64,000 bases of DNA from contig NZ_JBIQVZ010000001.1 in assembly GCF_044335535.1 (NCBI RefSeq), positions 806,001 to 870,000 of the forward strand, in the 5' to 3' direction. Numbering within the stretch: the stretch's first letter is position 1; the number at the start of each line of letters is the position of its first letter. Made by a program: the position numbers and the translations under genes. Positions 53,699-62,009 of the stretch are shown one piece after another. The DNA comes from Mariniflexile sp044335535 (GTDB lineage: Bacteria > Bacteroidota > Bacteroidia > Flavobacteriales > Flavobacteriaceae). The notes below the pieces were generated by a model, which worked only from the letters and a program-made list of their open reading frames with translations, did no database searches and had not been told where the DNA came from.

Positions 53699-56548
53699 AT
53701 GTCCGATCAAAAACGTCTTTTTTTAGTTGATGCTTATGCTTTAATTTTCCGTGGGTATTATGCCTTTATAAAAAACCCAAGAGTCAATTCTAAAGGTGTT
53801 GACACGTCTGCTATTATGGGTTTTATGAACTCCCTTTTAGATGTCATTAAACGCGAACGCCCCGACCATTTAGCCGTATGCTTTGATAATGGTGGAAGCG
53901 TTGATAGAGTTGAACTATTTGAAGCCTATAAAGCCAATAGGGACGCAACACCTGAAGCTATAAAAATTGCCATTCCTTATATTCAAGACATTTTAAAGGC
54001 CATGCACATACCCATTATGACAAAAGAAGGATTTGAAGCCGACGATGTCATAGGAACCCTTTCTAAACAAGCCGAAAAAGAAGGCTATAAAACCTTTATG
54101 GTAACGCCCGATAAAGATTTTGCTCAATTGGTGTCCGAAAACATTTTTATGTACCGCCCTGTTTTTGGAGGTGGTTATGAAACTTGGGGGATCCCCGAAG
54201 TACAAAAAAAATTCGAGGTAACCGACCCTCTACAAGTGATTGATTTTCTTGGAATGATGGGCGACTCTAGCGATAACATTCCTGGGTTACCTGGTGTTGG
54301 CGAAAAAACAGCTAAGAAATTTTTAGCGCAGTATGGCAGTATGGAAAACCTACTAGCCAATACCCACGAGCTAAAAGGTAAAATGAAAGAAAACATTGAA
54401 GGCGCTAAAGAATTGGGCTTACTTTCAAAAAAGCTGGCAACCATCATGCTAGATGTTCCAGTAACTTTTCATGCCAAGGATTTTGAATTGGATCAACCGG
54501 ATCTTCCAAAAGTTACCGAAATTTTTCAAGAGTTGGAGTTTCGTCAATTACTTGCAAATTTTGAAAAAACGTTTGCTGTGGAAGCAGCGTCAACCGAAAC
54601 AACTTCAACTTCAAATAAAATAGAAACAAGAGTGACACCCAAAGAGACATCTTCTGCAGGTGCTGGGCAGTTTTCGTTATTCGGTGGCGACATATCTACT
54701 TCAGAAAAGACAGAAACTGTTTCAGAATTCACTCGGAAAACAGCCGCAACCACCTCACATTTTTACCAAAGTGTAGCCTCTGGTATGGCAACCAAACTAT
54801 TCATTAAAAATTTAATGAACCAAACGTCAGTTTGCTTTGACACCGAAACAACCAATATAAACCCCATAACAGCACAATTGGTAGGTATTGCTTTTTCGTG
54901 GGAAGTTGGAAAAGGGTTTTATCTTCCGTTTCCTGAAGACCAAAACGAAGCCCAAGAACTTATAGAGCAATTACGTCCGTTTTTTGAAAGTGAAAACATT
55001 GAGAAAATTGGGCAGAATTTAAAATACGATATCAAGGTTTTAGCCAAATACAATATTGAAGTAAAAGGAAAACTCTTCGATACCATGTTGGCACATTATT
55101 TAATTAATCCAGATATGCGTCATAATATGGACGTGTTGGCAGAAACCTATTTAAATTATTCGCCAATTTCTATTGAAGTACTCATTGGTAAAAAAGGCAA
55201 AAACCAACTTTCGATGCGCGACGTTCCATTAGAGAAACAAACCGAATACGCTGTTGAAGATGCCGATATCACCCTGCAACTTAAAGAACATTTTGAAAAA
55301 GAATTAGGTGAAGCCAACACCCAAAAACTGTTTGATGATATTGAAATTCCGTTGCTTCGTGTGCTGGCCGCTATGGAATTGGAAGGCATTAATTTGGATG
55401 AAAAATTCTTGAATTCACTTTCAGAACAACTTGAAAATGATATAAAATCTTTAGAAACCAAAATTTACGCAGAAGCAGGTGAGGAATTCAACATTGCATC
55501 ACCAAAACAATTAGGCGATATCTTGTTTGACAAATTAAAATTGGTCGATAAACCAAAGAAAACCAAAACCGGACAGTATGCCACTTCCGAAGATATTTTA
55601 AGCTATTTGGCAAAAGACCATGCCATTATTCAGCATATCTTAGATTTTAGAGGGCTATCAAAACTAAAAAGCACTTATGTGGATGCTTTACCAACACAGG
55701 TAGAACCTTCAACAGGGCGTGTCCACACCGATTATATGCAAACTGTAGCTGCTACCGGGCGACTTTCAAGTAATAACCCGAATCTTCAAAACATTCCAAT
55801 TCGTACCGAACGCGGGCGTCAAGTACGCAAAGCATTCATTCCGCGAAGCGAAGACTATGTCTTATTAGCTGCCGATTATTCGCAAATAGAACTTCGCATT
55901 ATTGCTGCTTTAAGCAAGGAAGAAACCATGATTAACGCCTTTAAAAATGGAGAAGATATTCATGCCAGTACCGCTTCAAAAGTATTTAATGTTCCTATTG
56001 AAGAAGTCACCCGCGAACAACGTAGCAATGCTAAAACCGTGAATTTCGGAATTATATATGGCGTTTCCGCTTTTGGGTTAAGCAACCAAACCAATTTAAG
56101 CAGAAGCGAATCAAAAGAATTGATTGATACTTATTATATGACCTATCCAAAGCTTAGAAGTTTTATAAGTGAGCAAATCGATTTTGCACGTGAAAACGGC
56201 TATGTTCAAACGGTTTTGGGCAGACGCCGCTATTTAAACGACATCAATTCCAGAAACGCCGTGGTTAGAGGTGCTGCCGAACGTAATGCGGTAAATGCGC
56301 CTATACAAGGTAGTGCTGCCGATATTATAAAAATAGCCATGATCAAGATTTACGAGAAACTCCAAACTGGAAATTTTAAAACAAAAATGTTGTTGCAGGT
56401 GCATGATGAGTTGGTTTTTGATGTGTATAAACCTGAATTGGAAACCATCAAAACGTTGGTTAAGACCGAAATGGAAAATGCCTATAAACTGGAAGTGCCA
56501 TTAGATGTGGATTTGGGTGTTGGTAATGATTGGTTGGAGGCGCATTAA
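53699..56548 (+). CDS. polA: DNA polymerase I
   Basis: Protein of 949 residues with all three activities. 5'-3' exonuclease (about 1-290; FLVDAYALIFRGYYAF, GDSSDNIPGLPGVGEKTAKK). A Ser/Thr-rich linker (about 295-350). 3'-5' proofreading domain (about 360-530) with intact acidic residues in VCFDTETTNI and YAVEDADITLQL. Polymerase domain (about 560-949): motif A LAADYSQIELRI, motif B RSNAKTVNFGIIYGVSAFG, motif C VHDELVFD. It works in Okazaki fragment maturation and repair. No clear downstream terminator. Confidence 0.98.
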   Translation: MSDQKRLFLVDAYALIFRGYYAFIKNPRVNSKGVDTSAIMGFMNSLLDVIKRERPDHLAVCFDNGGSVDRVELFEAYKANRDATPEAIKIAIPYIQDILKAMHIPIMTKEGFEADDVIGTLSKQAEKEGYKTFMVTPDKDFAQLVSENIFMYRPVFGGGYETWGIPEVQKKFEVTDPLQVIDFLGMMGDSSDNIPGLPGVGEKTAKKFLAQYGSMENLLANTHELKGKMKENIEGAKELGLLSKKLATIMLDVPVTFHAKDFELDQPDLPKVTEIFQELEFRQLLANFEKTFAVEAASTETTSTSNKIETRVTPKETSSAGAGQFSLFGGDISTSEKTETVSEFTRKTAATTSHFYQSVASGMATKLFIKNLMNQTSVCFDTETTNINPITAQLVGIAFSWEVGKGFYLPFPEDQNEAQELIEQLRPFFESENIEKIGQNLKYDIKVLAKYNIEVKGKLFDTMLAHYLINPDMRHNMDVLAETYLNYSPISIEVLIGKKGKNQLSMRDVPLEKQTEYAVEDADITLQLKEHFEKELGEANTQKLFDDIEIPLLRVLAAMELEGINLDEKFLNSLSEQLENDIKSLETKIYAEAGEEFNIASPKQLGDILFDKLKLVDKPKKTKTGQYATSEDILSYLAKDHAIIQHILDFRGLSKLKSTYVDALPTQVEPSTGRVHTDYMQTVAATGRLSSNNPNLQNIPIRTERGRQVRKAFIPRSEDYVLLAADYSQIELRIIAALSKEETMINAFKNGEDIHASTASKVFNVPIEEVTREQRSNAKTVNFGIIYGVSAFGLSNQTNLSRSESKELIDTYYMTYPKLRSFISEQIDFARENGYVQTVLGRRRYLNDINSRNAVVRGAAERNAVNAPIQGSAADIIKIAMIKIYEKLQTGNFKTKMLLQVHDELVFDVYKPELETIKTLVKTEMENAYKLEVPLDVDLGVGNDWLEAH

Positions 56549-57271
56549 TTAGTCCCTAAAAAAGCTCTTTAAGAAGAACAATGCAGAAGTATATCCGTAA
56601 CAAATAATTTGTTGGAGAGCTATACTAATCCCCTGAATTTTGTTTTAGTACATGACAAAAATTGAAGCGTGTCTAGTCCATAATAGTAGAAAAGAGAGGG
56701 GATTGTCAAGAAAATCGAGATCAAAGTCTCTTTACACAAAATAACCTTAATTCTCTCTTTTTGTTCTTTCTGGTTAACACCTCTAAAATAGTGGATTGTA
56801 AACTTAAGCCGGTAACTGTTGCACAAGCCCATAATTTCATAAAAACAGAATACTAAAACGCCCATTTTAAGGGGGGTTGTTGTTTTTAAATAGGTATTAC
56901 AATTAAATTCAAGATGACTATATGGGCTTATAATGGCGTCTATAATAGCCTTAAAACGATAAAATAGAGAACGTAGACTTGCCACGCCACTCTTACTGTG
57001 TTTCTCAATGAATTTCAGGTACTTTTTAAGGTTTATAGGCAATAGCAGAAAGCTGCATGCACTTATTGGCCTGATCAATTCCAATGGTATTGACTTTATT
57101 TAGACCCATAAACTGTATGAGTGTTCCTAATAGGGGTTCTACAGGACTCTAATTTTCAACAGAACACTTGGTAAATAAAATTTCCCGTTTACTATTTGGT
57201 AATCACATAGATTGTCGTACATTTGCAAACTCTTTTTGAGAGAGGAATGTTTAATAAAAATAATTAATAAC
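56549..57271. other. Unassigned region between polA and rplM with one doubtful ORF
   Basis: A minus-strand frame of 154 codons (56620-57084) begins MELIRPISACSFLLLP and continues with KHSKSGVASLRSLFYRFKAI. I recognise no family, codon use is not persuasive, and a second frame (GLNKVNTIGIDQANKCMQLS) stops early. It could be a decayed insertion sequence, but no terminal repeats or transposase motifs were identified. The right end holds the rplM promoter. Confidence 0.4.
57195..57225 (+). promoter_or_regulatory. Promoter of rplM-rpsI(-rpsB-tsf)
   Basis: TTTG (57195-57198), a 19-nt spacer and TACATTTG (57218-57225), a full match to the Bacteroidota promoter. It is 46 nt before the GTG start of rplM. 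A longer in-frame start at 57212 would lie inside the promoter and is rejected. Confidence 0.8.
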
Positions 57272-57727
57272 GTGGACACATTAAGCTACAAAACCATTTC
57301 AGCTAACAAAGCAACTGTAGATAAGCAGTGGGTTTTAGTTGACGCTGAAGGTCAATCTTTGGGTCGTTTAGCTTCAAAAGTTGCAAAACTTTTAAGAGGC
57401 AAACATAAACCTAGCTTCACACCACACGTTGATTGTGGTGATAACGTAATTGTTATCAACTCAGAAAAAATCAACTTAACAGGAAACAAGTGGAACGATA
57501 AAACGTACATTCGTCACACAGGGTATCCAGGTGGTCAAAGAAGTTTAACTGCTACCGAATTGTTTGGAAAAGATCCTGCAAGAGTAGTAGAAAAATCAGT
57601 AAAAGGAATGTTACCTAAAAACAAATTAGGTGCAGATTTATTCCGTAATTTAAACGTTGTTGTTGGTTCAGAGCATACGCATGCAGCTCAAAAACCAAAA
57701 ACAATTAACTTAAACGAATTCAAGTAA
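57272..57727 (+). CDS. rplM: Large ribosomal subunit protein L13 (uL13)
   Basis: Protein of 151 residues from the GTG at 57272 (reading MDTLSYKTISANKATVDKQW), where family members of this group begin. The L13 core is clear: GQSLGRLASKVAKLLRGKHK, HVDCGDNVIVINSEKINLTG and KSVKGMLPKNKLG. It is an early-assembly 23S rRNA-binding protein. Its stop codon overlaps the rpsI start by one base. Confidence 0.98.
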   Translation: MDTLSYKTISANKATVDKQWVLVDAEGQSLGRLASKVAKLLRGKHKPSFTPHVDCGDNVIVINSEKINLTGNKWNDKTYIRHTGYPGGQRSLTATELFGKDPARVVEKSVKGMLPKNKLGADLFRNLNVVVGSEHTHAAQKPKTINLNEFK

Positions 57728-58113
57728 TGGAAGTAATTCACAAAATTGGCCGTAGAAAAACGGCAGTTGCTCGTGTATATGTTGCCCCAGGAAAAGGGAA
57801 CATCACAGTAAACAAAAAAGAATTAAACGCTTACTTTACTACATCTACGTTACAATACAAAGTAAACCAACCATTAGCTATGACTAATAACGAAGGTAAC
57901 TTTGATATTACAGTAAATGTATTAGGTGGCGGTATTACTGGTCAAGCAGAAGCTGTTCGTTTAGCTATCTCTCGTGCTATGTGCGAAGTAGATGCAGAAA
58001 ACAGACTAACACTTAAACCAGAAGGCTTATTAACAAGAGACCCAAGAATGGTAGAGCGTAAAAAATTCGGTCAGAAAAAAGCGCGTAAGAAATTCCAGTT
58101 CTCTAAACGTTAA
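57727..58113 (+). CDS. rpsI: Small ribosomal subunit protein S9 (uS9)
   Basis: Protein of 128 residues. MEVIHKIGRRKTAVARVYV at the start and the basic tail with the terminal KKFQFSKR, which reaches the decoding centre, identify S9. The ATG shares its A with the rplM stop (TAATG), so translation is coupled. A 210-nt gap with palindromes separates it from rpsB. Confidence 0.98.
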   Translation: MEVIHKIGRRKTAVARVYVAPGKGNITVNKKELNAYFTTSTLQYKVNQPLAMTNNEGNFDITVNVLGGGITGQAEAVRLAISRAMCEVDAENRLTLKPEGLLTRDPRMVERKKFGQKKARKKFQFSKR

Positions 58114-58114
58114 T

Positions 58115-58194
58115 ATCCTGAACTTGATACAGGATCTTTCAATCAGATGCCTTTATCAAATTCAATTAAACAGATGCTGAAATAAATTCAGCAT
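58115..58194. repeat. Two CTGAA...TTCAG-type palindromes between rpsI and rpsB
   Basis: ATCCTGAACTTGATACAGGAT (58115-58135 region) and ATGCTGAA with a 5-nt loop and TTCAGCAT (58174-58194). Related to TCCTGAAACAAGTTCAGGA at 4323-4341. The C/G and G/C outer pairs differ in a compensatory way between copies. Confidence 0.6.
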
Positions 58195-58323
58195 TATTAA
58201 AAATTAACTCAGTTATTGTTGTCCTAGTCCAAAAGACAGGATTTAGTTTAGCATCTAAATGAAGCCTAAAGCCTAAAGCCCAAAGGAACATTGCTAATTC
58301 AACAGAACGTAAACTATTACAAA

Positions 58324-59103
58324 ATGGCAGTAGAAGTAAAAGAATTACTTGAAGCAGGTGTACACTTCGGTCACCTTACACGTAAGTGGGATCCAAACAT
58401 GGCACCTTACGTATATATGGAGCGCAACGGCATCCATATTATAAACCTTTATAAAACAGCGGCAAAAATTGATGAAGCAGGAGAAGCATTAGCTAAAATT
58501 GCAGCATCAGGTCGTAAAATTTTATTCGTTGCAACAAAAAAACAAGCAAAAGATATTGTAGCTGAAAAAGCGGGTACTATTAACATGCCTTACATCACAG
58601 AAAGATGGCCAGGTGGTATGTTAACTAACTTTGTCACTATTAGAAAAGCTGTTAAAAAAATGGCTTCTATTGATAGAATGAAGAAAGACGGTACGTTCTT
58701 AACACTTTCTAAAAAAGAACGTTTACAAGTAGATCGTTTAAGAGCTAAGTTAGAGAAAAACTTAGGTTCTATTGTAGACATGACACGTTTACCAGGTGCA
58801 TTATTTGTAGTTGATATTAAACGTGAGCACATCGCTATTAAAGAAGCTCAAAAATTAAACATTCCTATTTTTGCAATGGTAGACACCAACTCCGATCCAC
58901 GTCAAGTTGATTATGTTATACCTGCAAATGATGATGCTTCTAAATCAATCGATAAAGTGCTATCTTATGTAACAGCATCTATTGCTGCTGGTTTAGCCGA
59001 TAGAAAAGCTGATAAAGATACAGACCAAGAAGATGACGACGTAGTAGTTGCACCAACAAAAAAGCGTGCTTCTAAAGCAGTTGTTGCTGACGAGGAAGAA
59101 TAA
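58324..59103 (+). CDS. rpsB: Small ribosomal subunit protein S2 (uS2)
   Basis: Protein of 259 residues from the ATG at 58324 (MAVEVKELLEAGVHFGHLTR), which matches the family start; an in-frame upstream start would add eleven unrelated residues. Core segments NGIHIINLYKTA, TERWPGGMLTNFVTIRKAV and FAMVDTNSDPRQVDYVIPAN are typical. The C-terminal 35 residues are a charged extension ending DEEE. It is followed by tsf, as in most bacteria. Confidence 0.98.
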   Translation: MAVEVKELLEAGVHFGHLTRKWDPNMAPYVYMERNGIHIINLYKTAAKIDEAGEALAKIAASGRKILFVATKKQAKDIVAEKAGTINMPYITERWPGGMLTNFVTIRKAVKKMASIDRMKKDGTFLTLSKKERLQVDRLRAKLEKNLGSIVDMTRLPGALFVVDIKREHIAIKEAQKLNIPIFAMVDTNSDPRQVDYVIPANDDASKSIDKVLSYVTASIAAGLADRKADKDTDQEDDDVVVAPTKKRASKAVVADEEE

Positions 59104-59125
59104 TTAACAATTTCACAATACAAAT

Positions 59126-59175
59126 AAGTCGTTTAATTATTTTCTTTACAGGAATATTTGAACGACTTTTTTAAA
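59126..59175 (+). terminator. Weak hairpin with T-run between rpsB and tsf
   Basis: AAGTCGTT (59126-59133) pairs with AACGACTT (59161-59168), followed by TTTT. The loop is 27 nt, so it is weak; it may lower tsf expression relative to rpsB. Confidence 0.35.
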
Positions 59176-59187
59176 TTTTAAAAATAT

Positions 59188-60162
59188 ATGGAATCTACAG
59201 TAAAAATTACAGCAGCTGAGGTTAATAAATTAAGACAAGCTACTGGTGCAGGAATGATGGATTGTAAAAAAGCTTTAGTTGAGGCTGAAGGCGATTTCGA
59301 CAAAGCCATTGAAGTTTTACGTAAAAAAGGTCAAAAAGTAGCTGCTAATAGAGCAGACCGTGAGTCTTCTGAAGGTGCTGCCATTGCAAAAGTTAATGCA
59401 GACAATACCGTAGGTGTTGCTATTGTTTTAGGTTGCGAAACCGACTTTGTTGGTAAAAACGAAAACTTTGTTGCTTTAGCAAACCAATTAGCAGATTTAG
59501 CTTTTAACTACAACACAAAAGAAGAGCTTTTAGCTGCCGATTTTGGTGGAATGACAGTTGCTGATAAATTAATTGAGCAAACGGGCGTTATTGGCGAAAA
59601 ATTAGATATCAATGCGTTTGAAAAATTAGAAGCACCTTACGTTGGTAGCTATGTTCACATTAACAAAATTGCTGCTTTAGTAGGTTTATCTGCTAATGTG
59701 AAAAATGCTGAAACATTGGCAAAAGACGTTGCTATGCAAGTAGCTTCTATGGGAGCTTCTACATTATCTTATAAAGATTTCGATCCTGCTTTTATCGATT
59801 CAGAATTAGAGGCAAGAATTGCAGTTATTGAAAAAGACAACGAAGAATTAGCACGTTTAGGTAAAACGCTTAAAAACGTACCTCAATATATTTCTATGGC
59901 ACAATTAACGCCAGAAGTATTAGCTCAAGCGGAAGAAGATGCTAAAGCACAATTAAAAGCTGAAGGTAAACCAGAACAAATTTGGGATAAAATTTTACCT
60001 GGTAAAATTGAACGTTTCATTTCAGACAACACCACTTTAGACCAAGAACAATGTTTATTAGATCAAAACTTTATTAAAGATGACAAAATAAACGTTGCTA
60101 AATATGTTGCATCTTACGGAGATGTTGCTATTTCAGGATTTAAACGTGTTGCTTTAGGATAA
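59188..60162 (+). CDS. tsf: Elongation factor Ts
   Basis: Protein of 324 residues, longer than the 283 of the E. coli protein. N-terminal UBA-like domain (VNKLRQATGAGMMDCKKALV with EAEGD), then the core with GCETDFVGKNENFVALANQL, the EF-Tu-contacting Thr-Asp-Phe segment. It recycles GDP on EF-Tu. It is followed by a strong terminator at 60213-60249. Confidence 0.97.
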   Translation: MESTVKITAAEVNKLRQATGAGMMDCKKALVEAEGDFDKAIEVLRKKGQKVAANRADRESSEGAAIAKVNADNTVGVAIVLGCETDFVGKNENFVALANQLADLAFNYNTKEELLAADFGGMTVADKLIEQTGVIGEKLDINAFEKLEAPYVGSYVHINKIAALVGLSANVKNAETLAKDVAMQVASMGASTLSYKDFDPAFIDSELEARIAVIEKDNEELARLGKTLKNVPQYISMAQLTPEVLAQAEEDAKAQLKAEGKPEQIWDKILPGKIERFISDNTTLDQEQCLLDQNFIKDDKINVAKYVASYGDVAISGFKRVALG

Positions 60163-60212
60163 TTTTCATTTTTTCAGGAAATGAAAATCTAAAAAAGCAA
60201 TAAAATATTTTT

Positions 60213-60249
60213 AAAAAACCACTACACTATATCAGGTAGTGGTTTTTTT
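60213..60249 (+). terminator. Rho-independent terminator after tsf
   Basis: Stem AAAAAACCACTAC / GTAGTGGTTTTTT with an 11-nt loop and eight T. It ends the ribosomal protein operon. Confidence 0.88.
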
Positions 60250-60253
60250 TATA

Positions 60254-60415
60254 GAAGTGGTTTAAATTTTTTCCAATTGGCTAAAAAACCGCCCTTTTTT
60301 GCCCACTCTATGTCTTTTTTTCTTTCCGTAGCAATGCTATGCAACTCTAAAAAGACTTCGATTGGACAAAAAAATGACTGATTTTCGCTTCAATCGAAAA
60401 AGTTTAAGCCACTTC
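60254..60415. repeat. Covarying-terminus element, copy B
   Basis: 162 nt with ends GAAGTGGTTTAAA and GTTTAAGCCACTTC, and an internal palindrome TAGCAATGCTA (60329-60339). It shares AATTGGCTAAAAAA and TCAATCGAAAAAGTTTAA-type blocks with copy C, and overall block order with copy A in reverse. Confidence 0.75.
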
Positions 60416-60450
60416 ATAAAAATTCCGCTTTAGCAATTTAAGATATTGTT

Positions 60451-60458
60451 TATATTTG
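60451..60458 (+). promoter_or_regulatory. Candidate -7 element of pyrH-frr
   Basis: TATATTTG matches TAnnTTTG. CTTTA at 60428-60432 is an approximate -33 element 18 nt upstream. The predicted leader is about 100 nt. Confidence 0.5.
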
Positions 60459-60567
60459 CTGAACTTTCAAAAACTAAGATGTAATAAGCAACTAATAATA
60501 TTTAGAAAAGAACTAAATAATTGATTTGCGAATGGCACCTGACCTTTAAAAGCAATAAAAACTATAG

Positions 60568-61275
60568 ATGAAATATAAAAGAATTCTTTTAAAACTATCT
60601 GGTGAAGCCCTAATGGGAGATCGCCAATACGGTATCGATCCAGAACGTTTATCCGAATATGCACAAGACATTAAAGCTATTACCGATAAAGGCGTAGAAG
60701 TTGCCATAGTCATTGGCGGAGGCAATATTTTTAGAGGTGTGGCTGGAGCAAGCAACGGTATGGATCGTGTACAAGGCGACCATATGGGTATGCTGGCAAC
60801 CGTTATAAACGGCTTAGCCTTACAAAGCGCCTTAGAAGATGCTGGATTACCAACACGCTTACAATCTGCCGTACACATTAACCAAGTTGCTGAACCTTTT
60901 ATTAGACGTAAAGCCATGCGACACCTAGAAAAAGGGCGCGTTGTTATTTTTGGCGGTGGCACAGGAAATCCTTATTTTACTACCGATTCGGCAGCCGTTT
61001 TACGTGCTATTGAAATTGAAGCCGATGTTATTTTAAAAGGAACACGTGTTGATGGTATTTATAATGTAGACCCAGAAAAAGATGCTAAAGCGATTAAATT
61101 CAATTTCATATCGTTTGACGATGTATTGCGAAAAGGCTTAAAAGTAATGGATACTACAGCTTTTACGCTTAGTCAGGAAAATCAACTTCCAATAATAGTA
61201 TTTGATATGAATAAAAAGGGCAACTTATTAAAAGTTGTTTCTGGTGAAAAAGTAGGAACCGAAGTAAACCTCTAA
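60568..61275 (+). CDS. pyrH: UMP kinase
   Basis: Amino-acid-kinase-fold enzyme of 235 residues that phosphorylates UMP to UDP. Motifs: LLKLSGEALMGDRQYGID at the start, VIGGGNIFRGVAG, and VVIFGGGTGNPYFTTDSAAV. The length matches bacterial hexameric PyrH. It is followed after 43 nt by frr, a common pairing near rpsB-tsf. Confidence 0.97.
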   Translation: MKYKRILLKLSGEALMGDRQYGIDPERLSEYAQDIKAITDKGVEVAIVIGGGNIFRGVAGASNGMDRVQGDHMGMLATVINGLALQSALEDAGLPTRLQSAVHINQVAEPFIRRKAMRHLEKGRVVIFGGGTGNPYFTTDSAAVLRAIEIEADVILKGTRVDGIYNVDPEKDAKAIKFNFISFDDVLRKGLKVMDTTAFTLSQENQLPIIVFDMNKKGNLLKVVSGEKVGTEVNL

Positions 61276-61318
61276 ATTTGGCGTAATTTTTGAGTAATTG
61301 ATTGAAAAATTTAATGTT

Positions 61319-61876
61319 ATGAATGAAGACATACAATTTATATTAGACACTGCAAAAGAAGCAATGGATAATGCCATCAAGCATTTAGAAAAGCAATTTG
61401 TTAATATTAGAGCGGGAAAAGCAAGTCCTGCTATGCTTGGAAGTGTCATGGTTAATTATTATGGAGCCCAAACACCTTTAACCCAAGTTGCCAATGTTAA
61501 TACACCCGATGGTAGAACCATAACAGTACAGCCTTGGGAAAAAAAGATGCTTCAAGAGATTGAAAAAGGCATTCAAATTGCAAATCTTGGTTTCAACCCT
61601 ATGAACAATGGCGATACCATCATCATTAATGTACCACCATTAACTGAAGAACGTCGCCGTGATTTAGCAAAACAAGCCAAATCTGAAGCTGAAGACGCTA
61701 AAATAGGGGTTCGTTCTGCTAGAAAAGACGCCAACAACGAGATTAAAAAATTAGACGACGTTTCTGAAGACCTAAAAAAGAACGCCGAAGTAGATGTGCA
61801 ACATTTAACTGATAAGTACGTTAAAAAGATTGATGACCTTTTCGACTCCAAAGAAAAGGAAATTATGACTGTATAA
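61319..61876 (+). CDS. frr: Ribosome recycling factor
   Basis: Protein of 185 residues from the ATG at 61319 (MNEDIQFILDTAKEAMDNAI), matching the family length; an upstream TTG would add seven residues. Hallmarks: FVNIRAGKASPAML, NYYGAQTPLTQVANV, VPPLTEERRRDLAKQAK. With EF-G it splits post-termination ribosomes. Its 3' region carries copy C of the covarying-terminus element before the terminator. Confidence 0.97.
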   Translation: MNEDIQFILDTAKEAMDNAIKHLEKQFVNIRAGKASPAMLGSVMVNYYGAQTPLTQVANVNTPDGRTITVQPWEKKMLQEIEKGIQIANLGFNPMNNGDTIIINVPPLTEERRRDLAKQAKSEAEDAKIGVRSARKDANNEIKKLDDVSEDLKKNAEVDVQHLTDKYVKKIDDLFDSKEKEIMTV

Positions 61877-61879
61877 TTA

Positions 61880-61951
61880 AACTCGTTTAAACTTTTCATA
61901 ATTGGCTAAAAAATGGTCTTTTTGCATCAATCAAAAAAGTTTAAACGAGTT
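61880..61951. repeat. Covarying-terminus element, copy C (short form)
   Basis: 72 nt with ends AACTCGTTTAAAC and GTTTAAACGAGTT. It retains the left and right blocks of copy B but lacks the middle, as if internally deleted. It begins 4 nt after the frr stop, so it is in the frr 3' untranslated region. Confidence 0.75.
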
Positions 61952-61957
61952 CATTTT

Positions 61958-61983
61958 AAAGCGACTTGTTAGTCGCTTTTTTT
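61958..61983 (+). terminator. Rho-independent terminator of pyrH-frr
   Basis: Stem AAAGCGACT / AGTCGCTTT with a TGTT loop and a T-run of at least seven. Confidence 0.88.
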
Positions 61984-62009
61984 ACAAACTTTAGCTTTGC
62001 ATTGTACCT

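Larger units (their letters stand above)
60163..60567. other. Intergenic region between tsf and pyrH
   Basis: No gene. It holds the tsf terminator, copy B of the covarying-terminus element (60254-60415) and the pyrH promoter candidate. Confidence 0.75.

Noticed and set aside
56620..57084. Complete insertion sequence between polA and rplM
   Set aside because: No terminal inverted repeats, target duplication or transposase catalytic motif could be identified, so it is listed only as unassigned.
57212..57271. Upstream start of rplM adding 20 residues
   Set aside because: The extra codons overlap the TACATTTG promoter element and do not match the L13 family; the GTG at 57272 does.
58258..58285. 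AAGCCTAAAGCCTAAAGCCC tandem repeat before rpsB as a possible CRISPR or regulatory array
   Set aside because: Only two to three 8-nt units with no spacers; simple slippage repeat.
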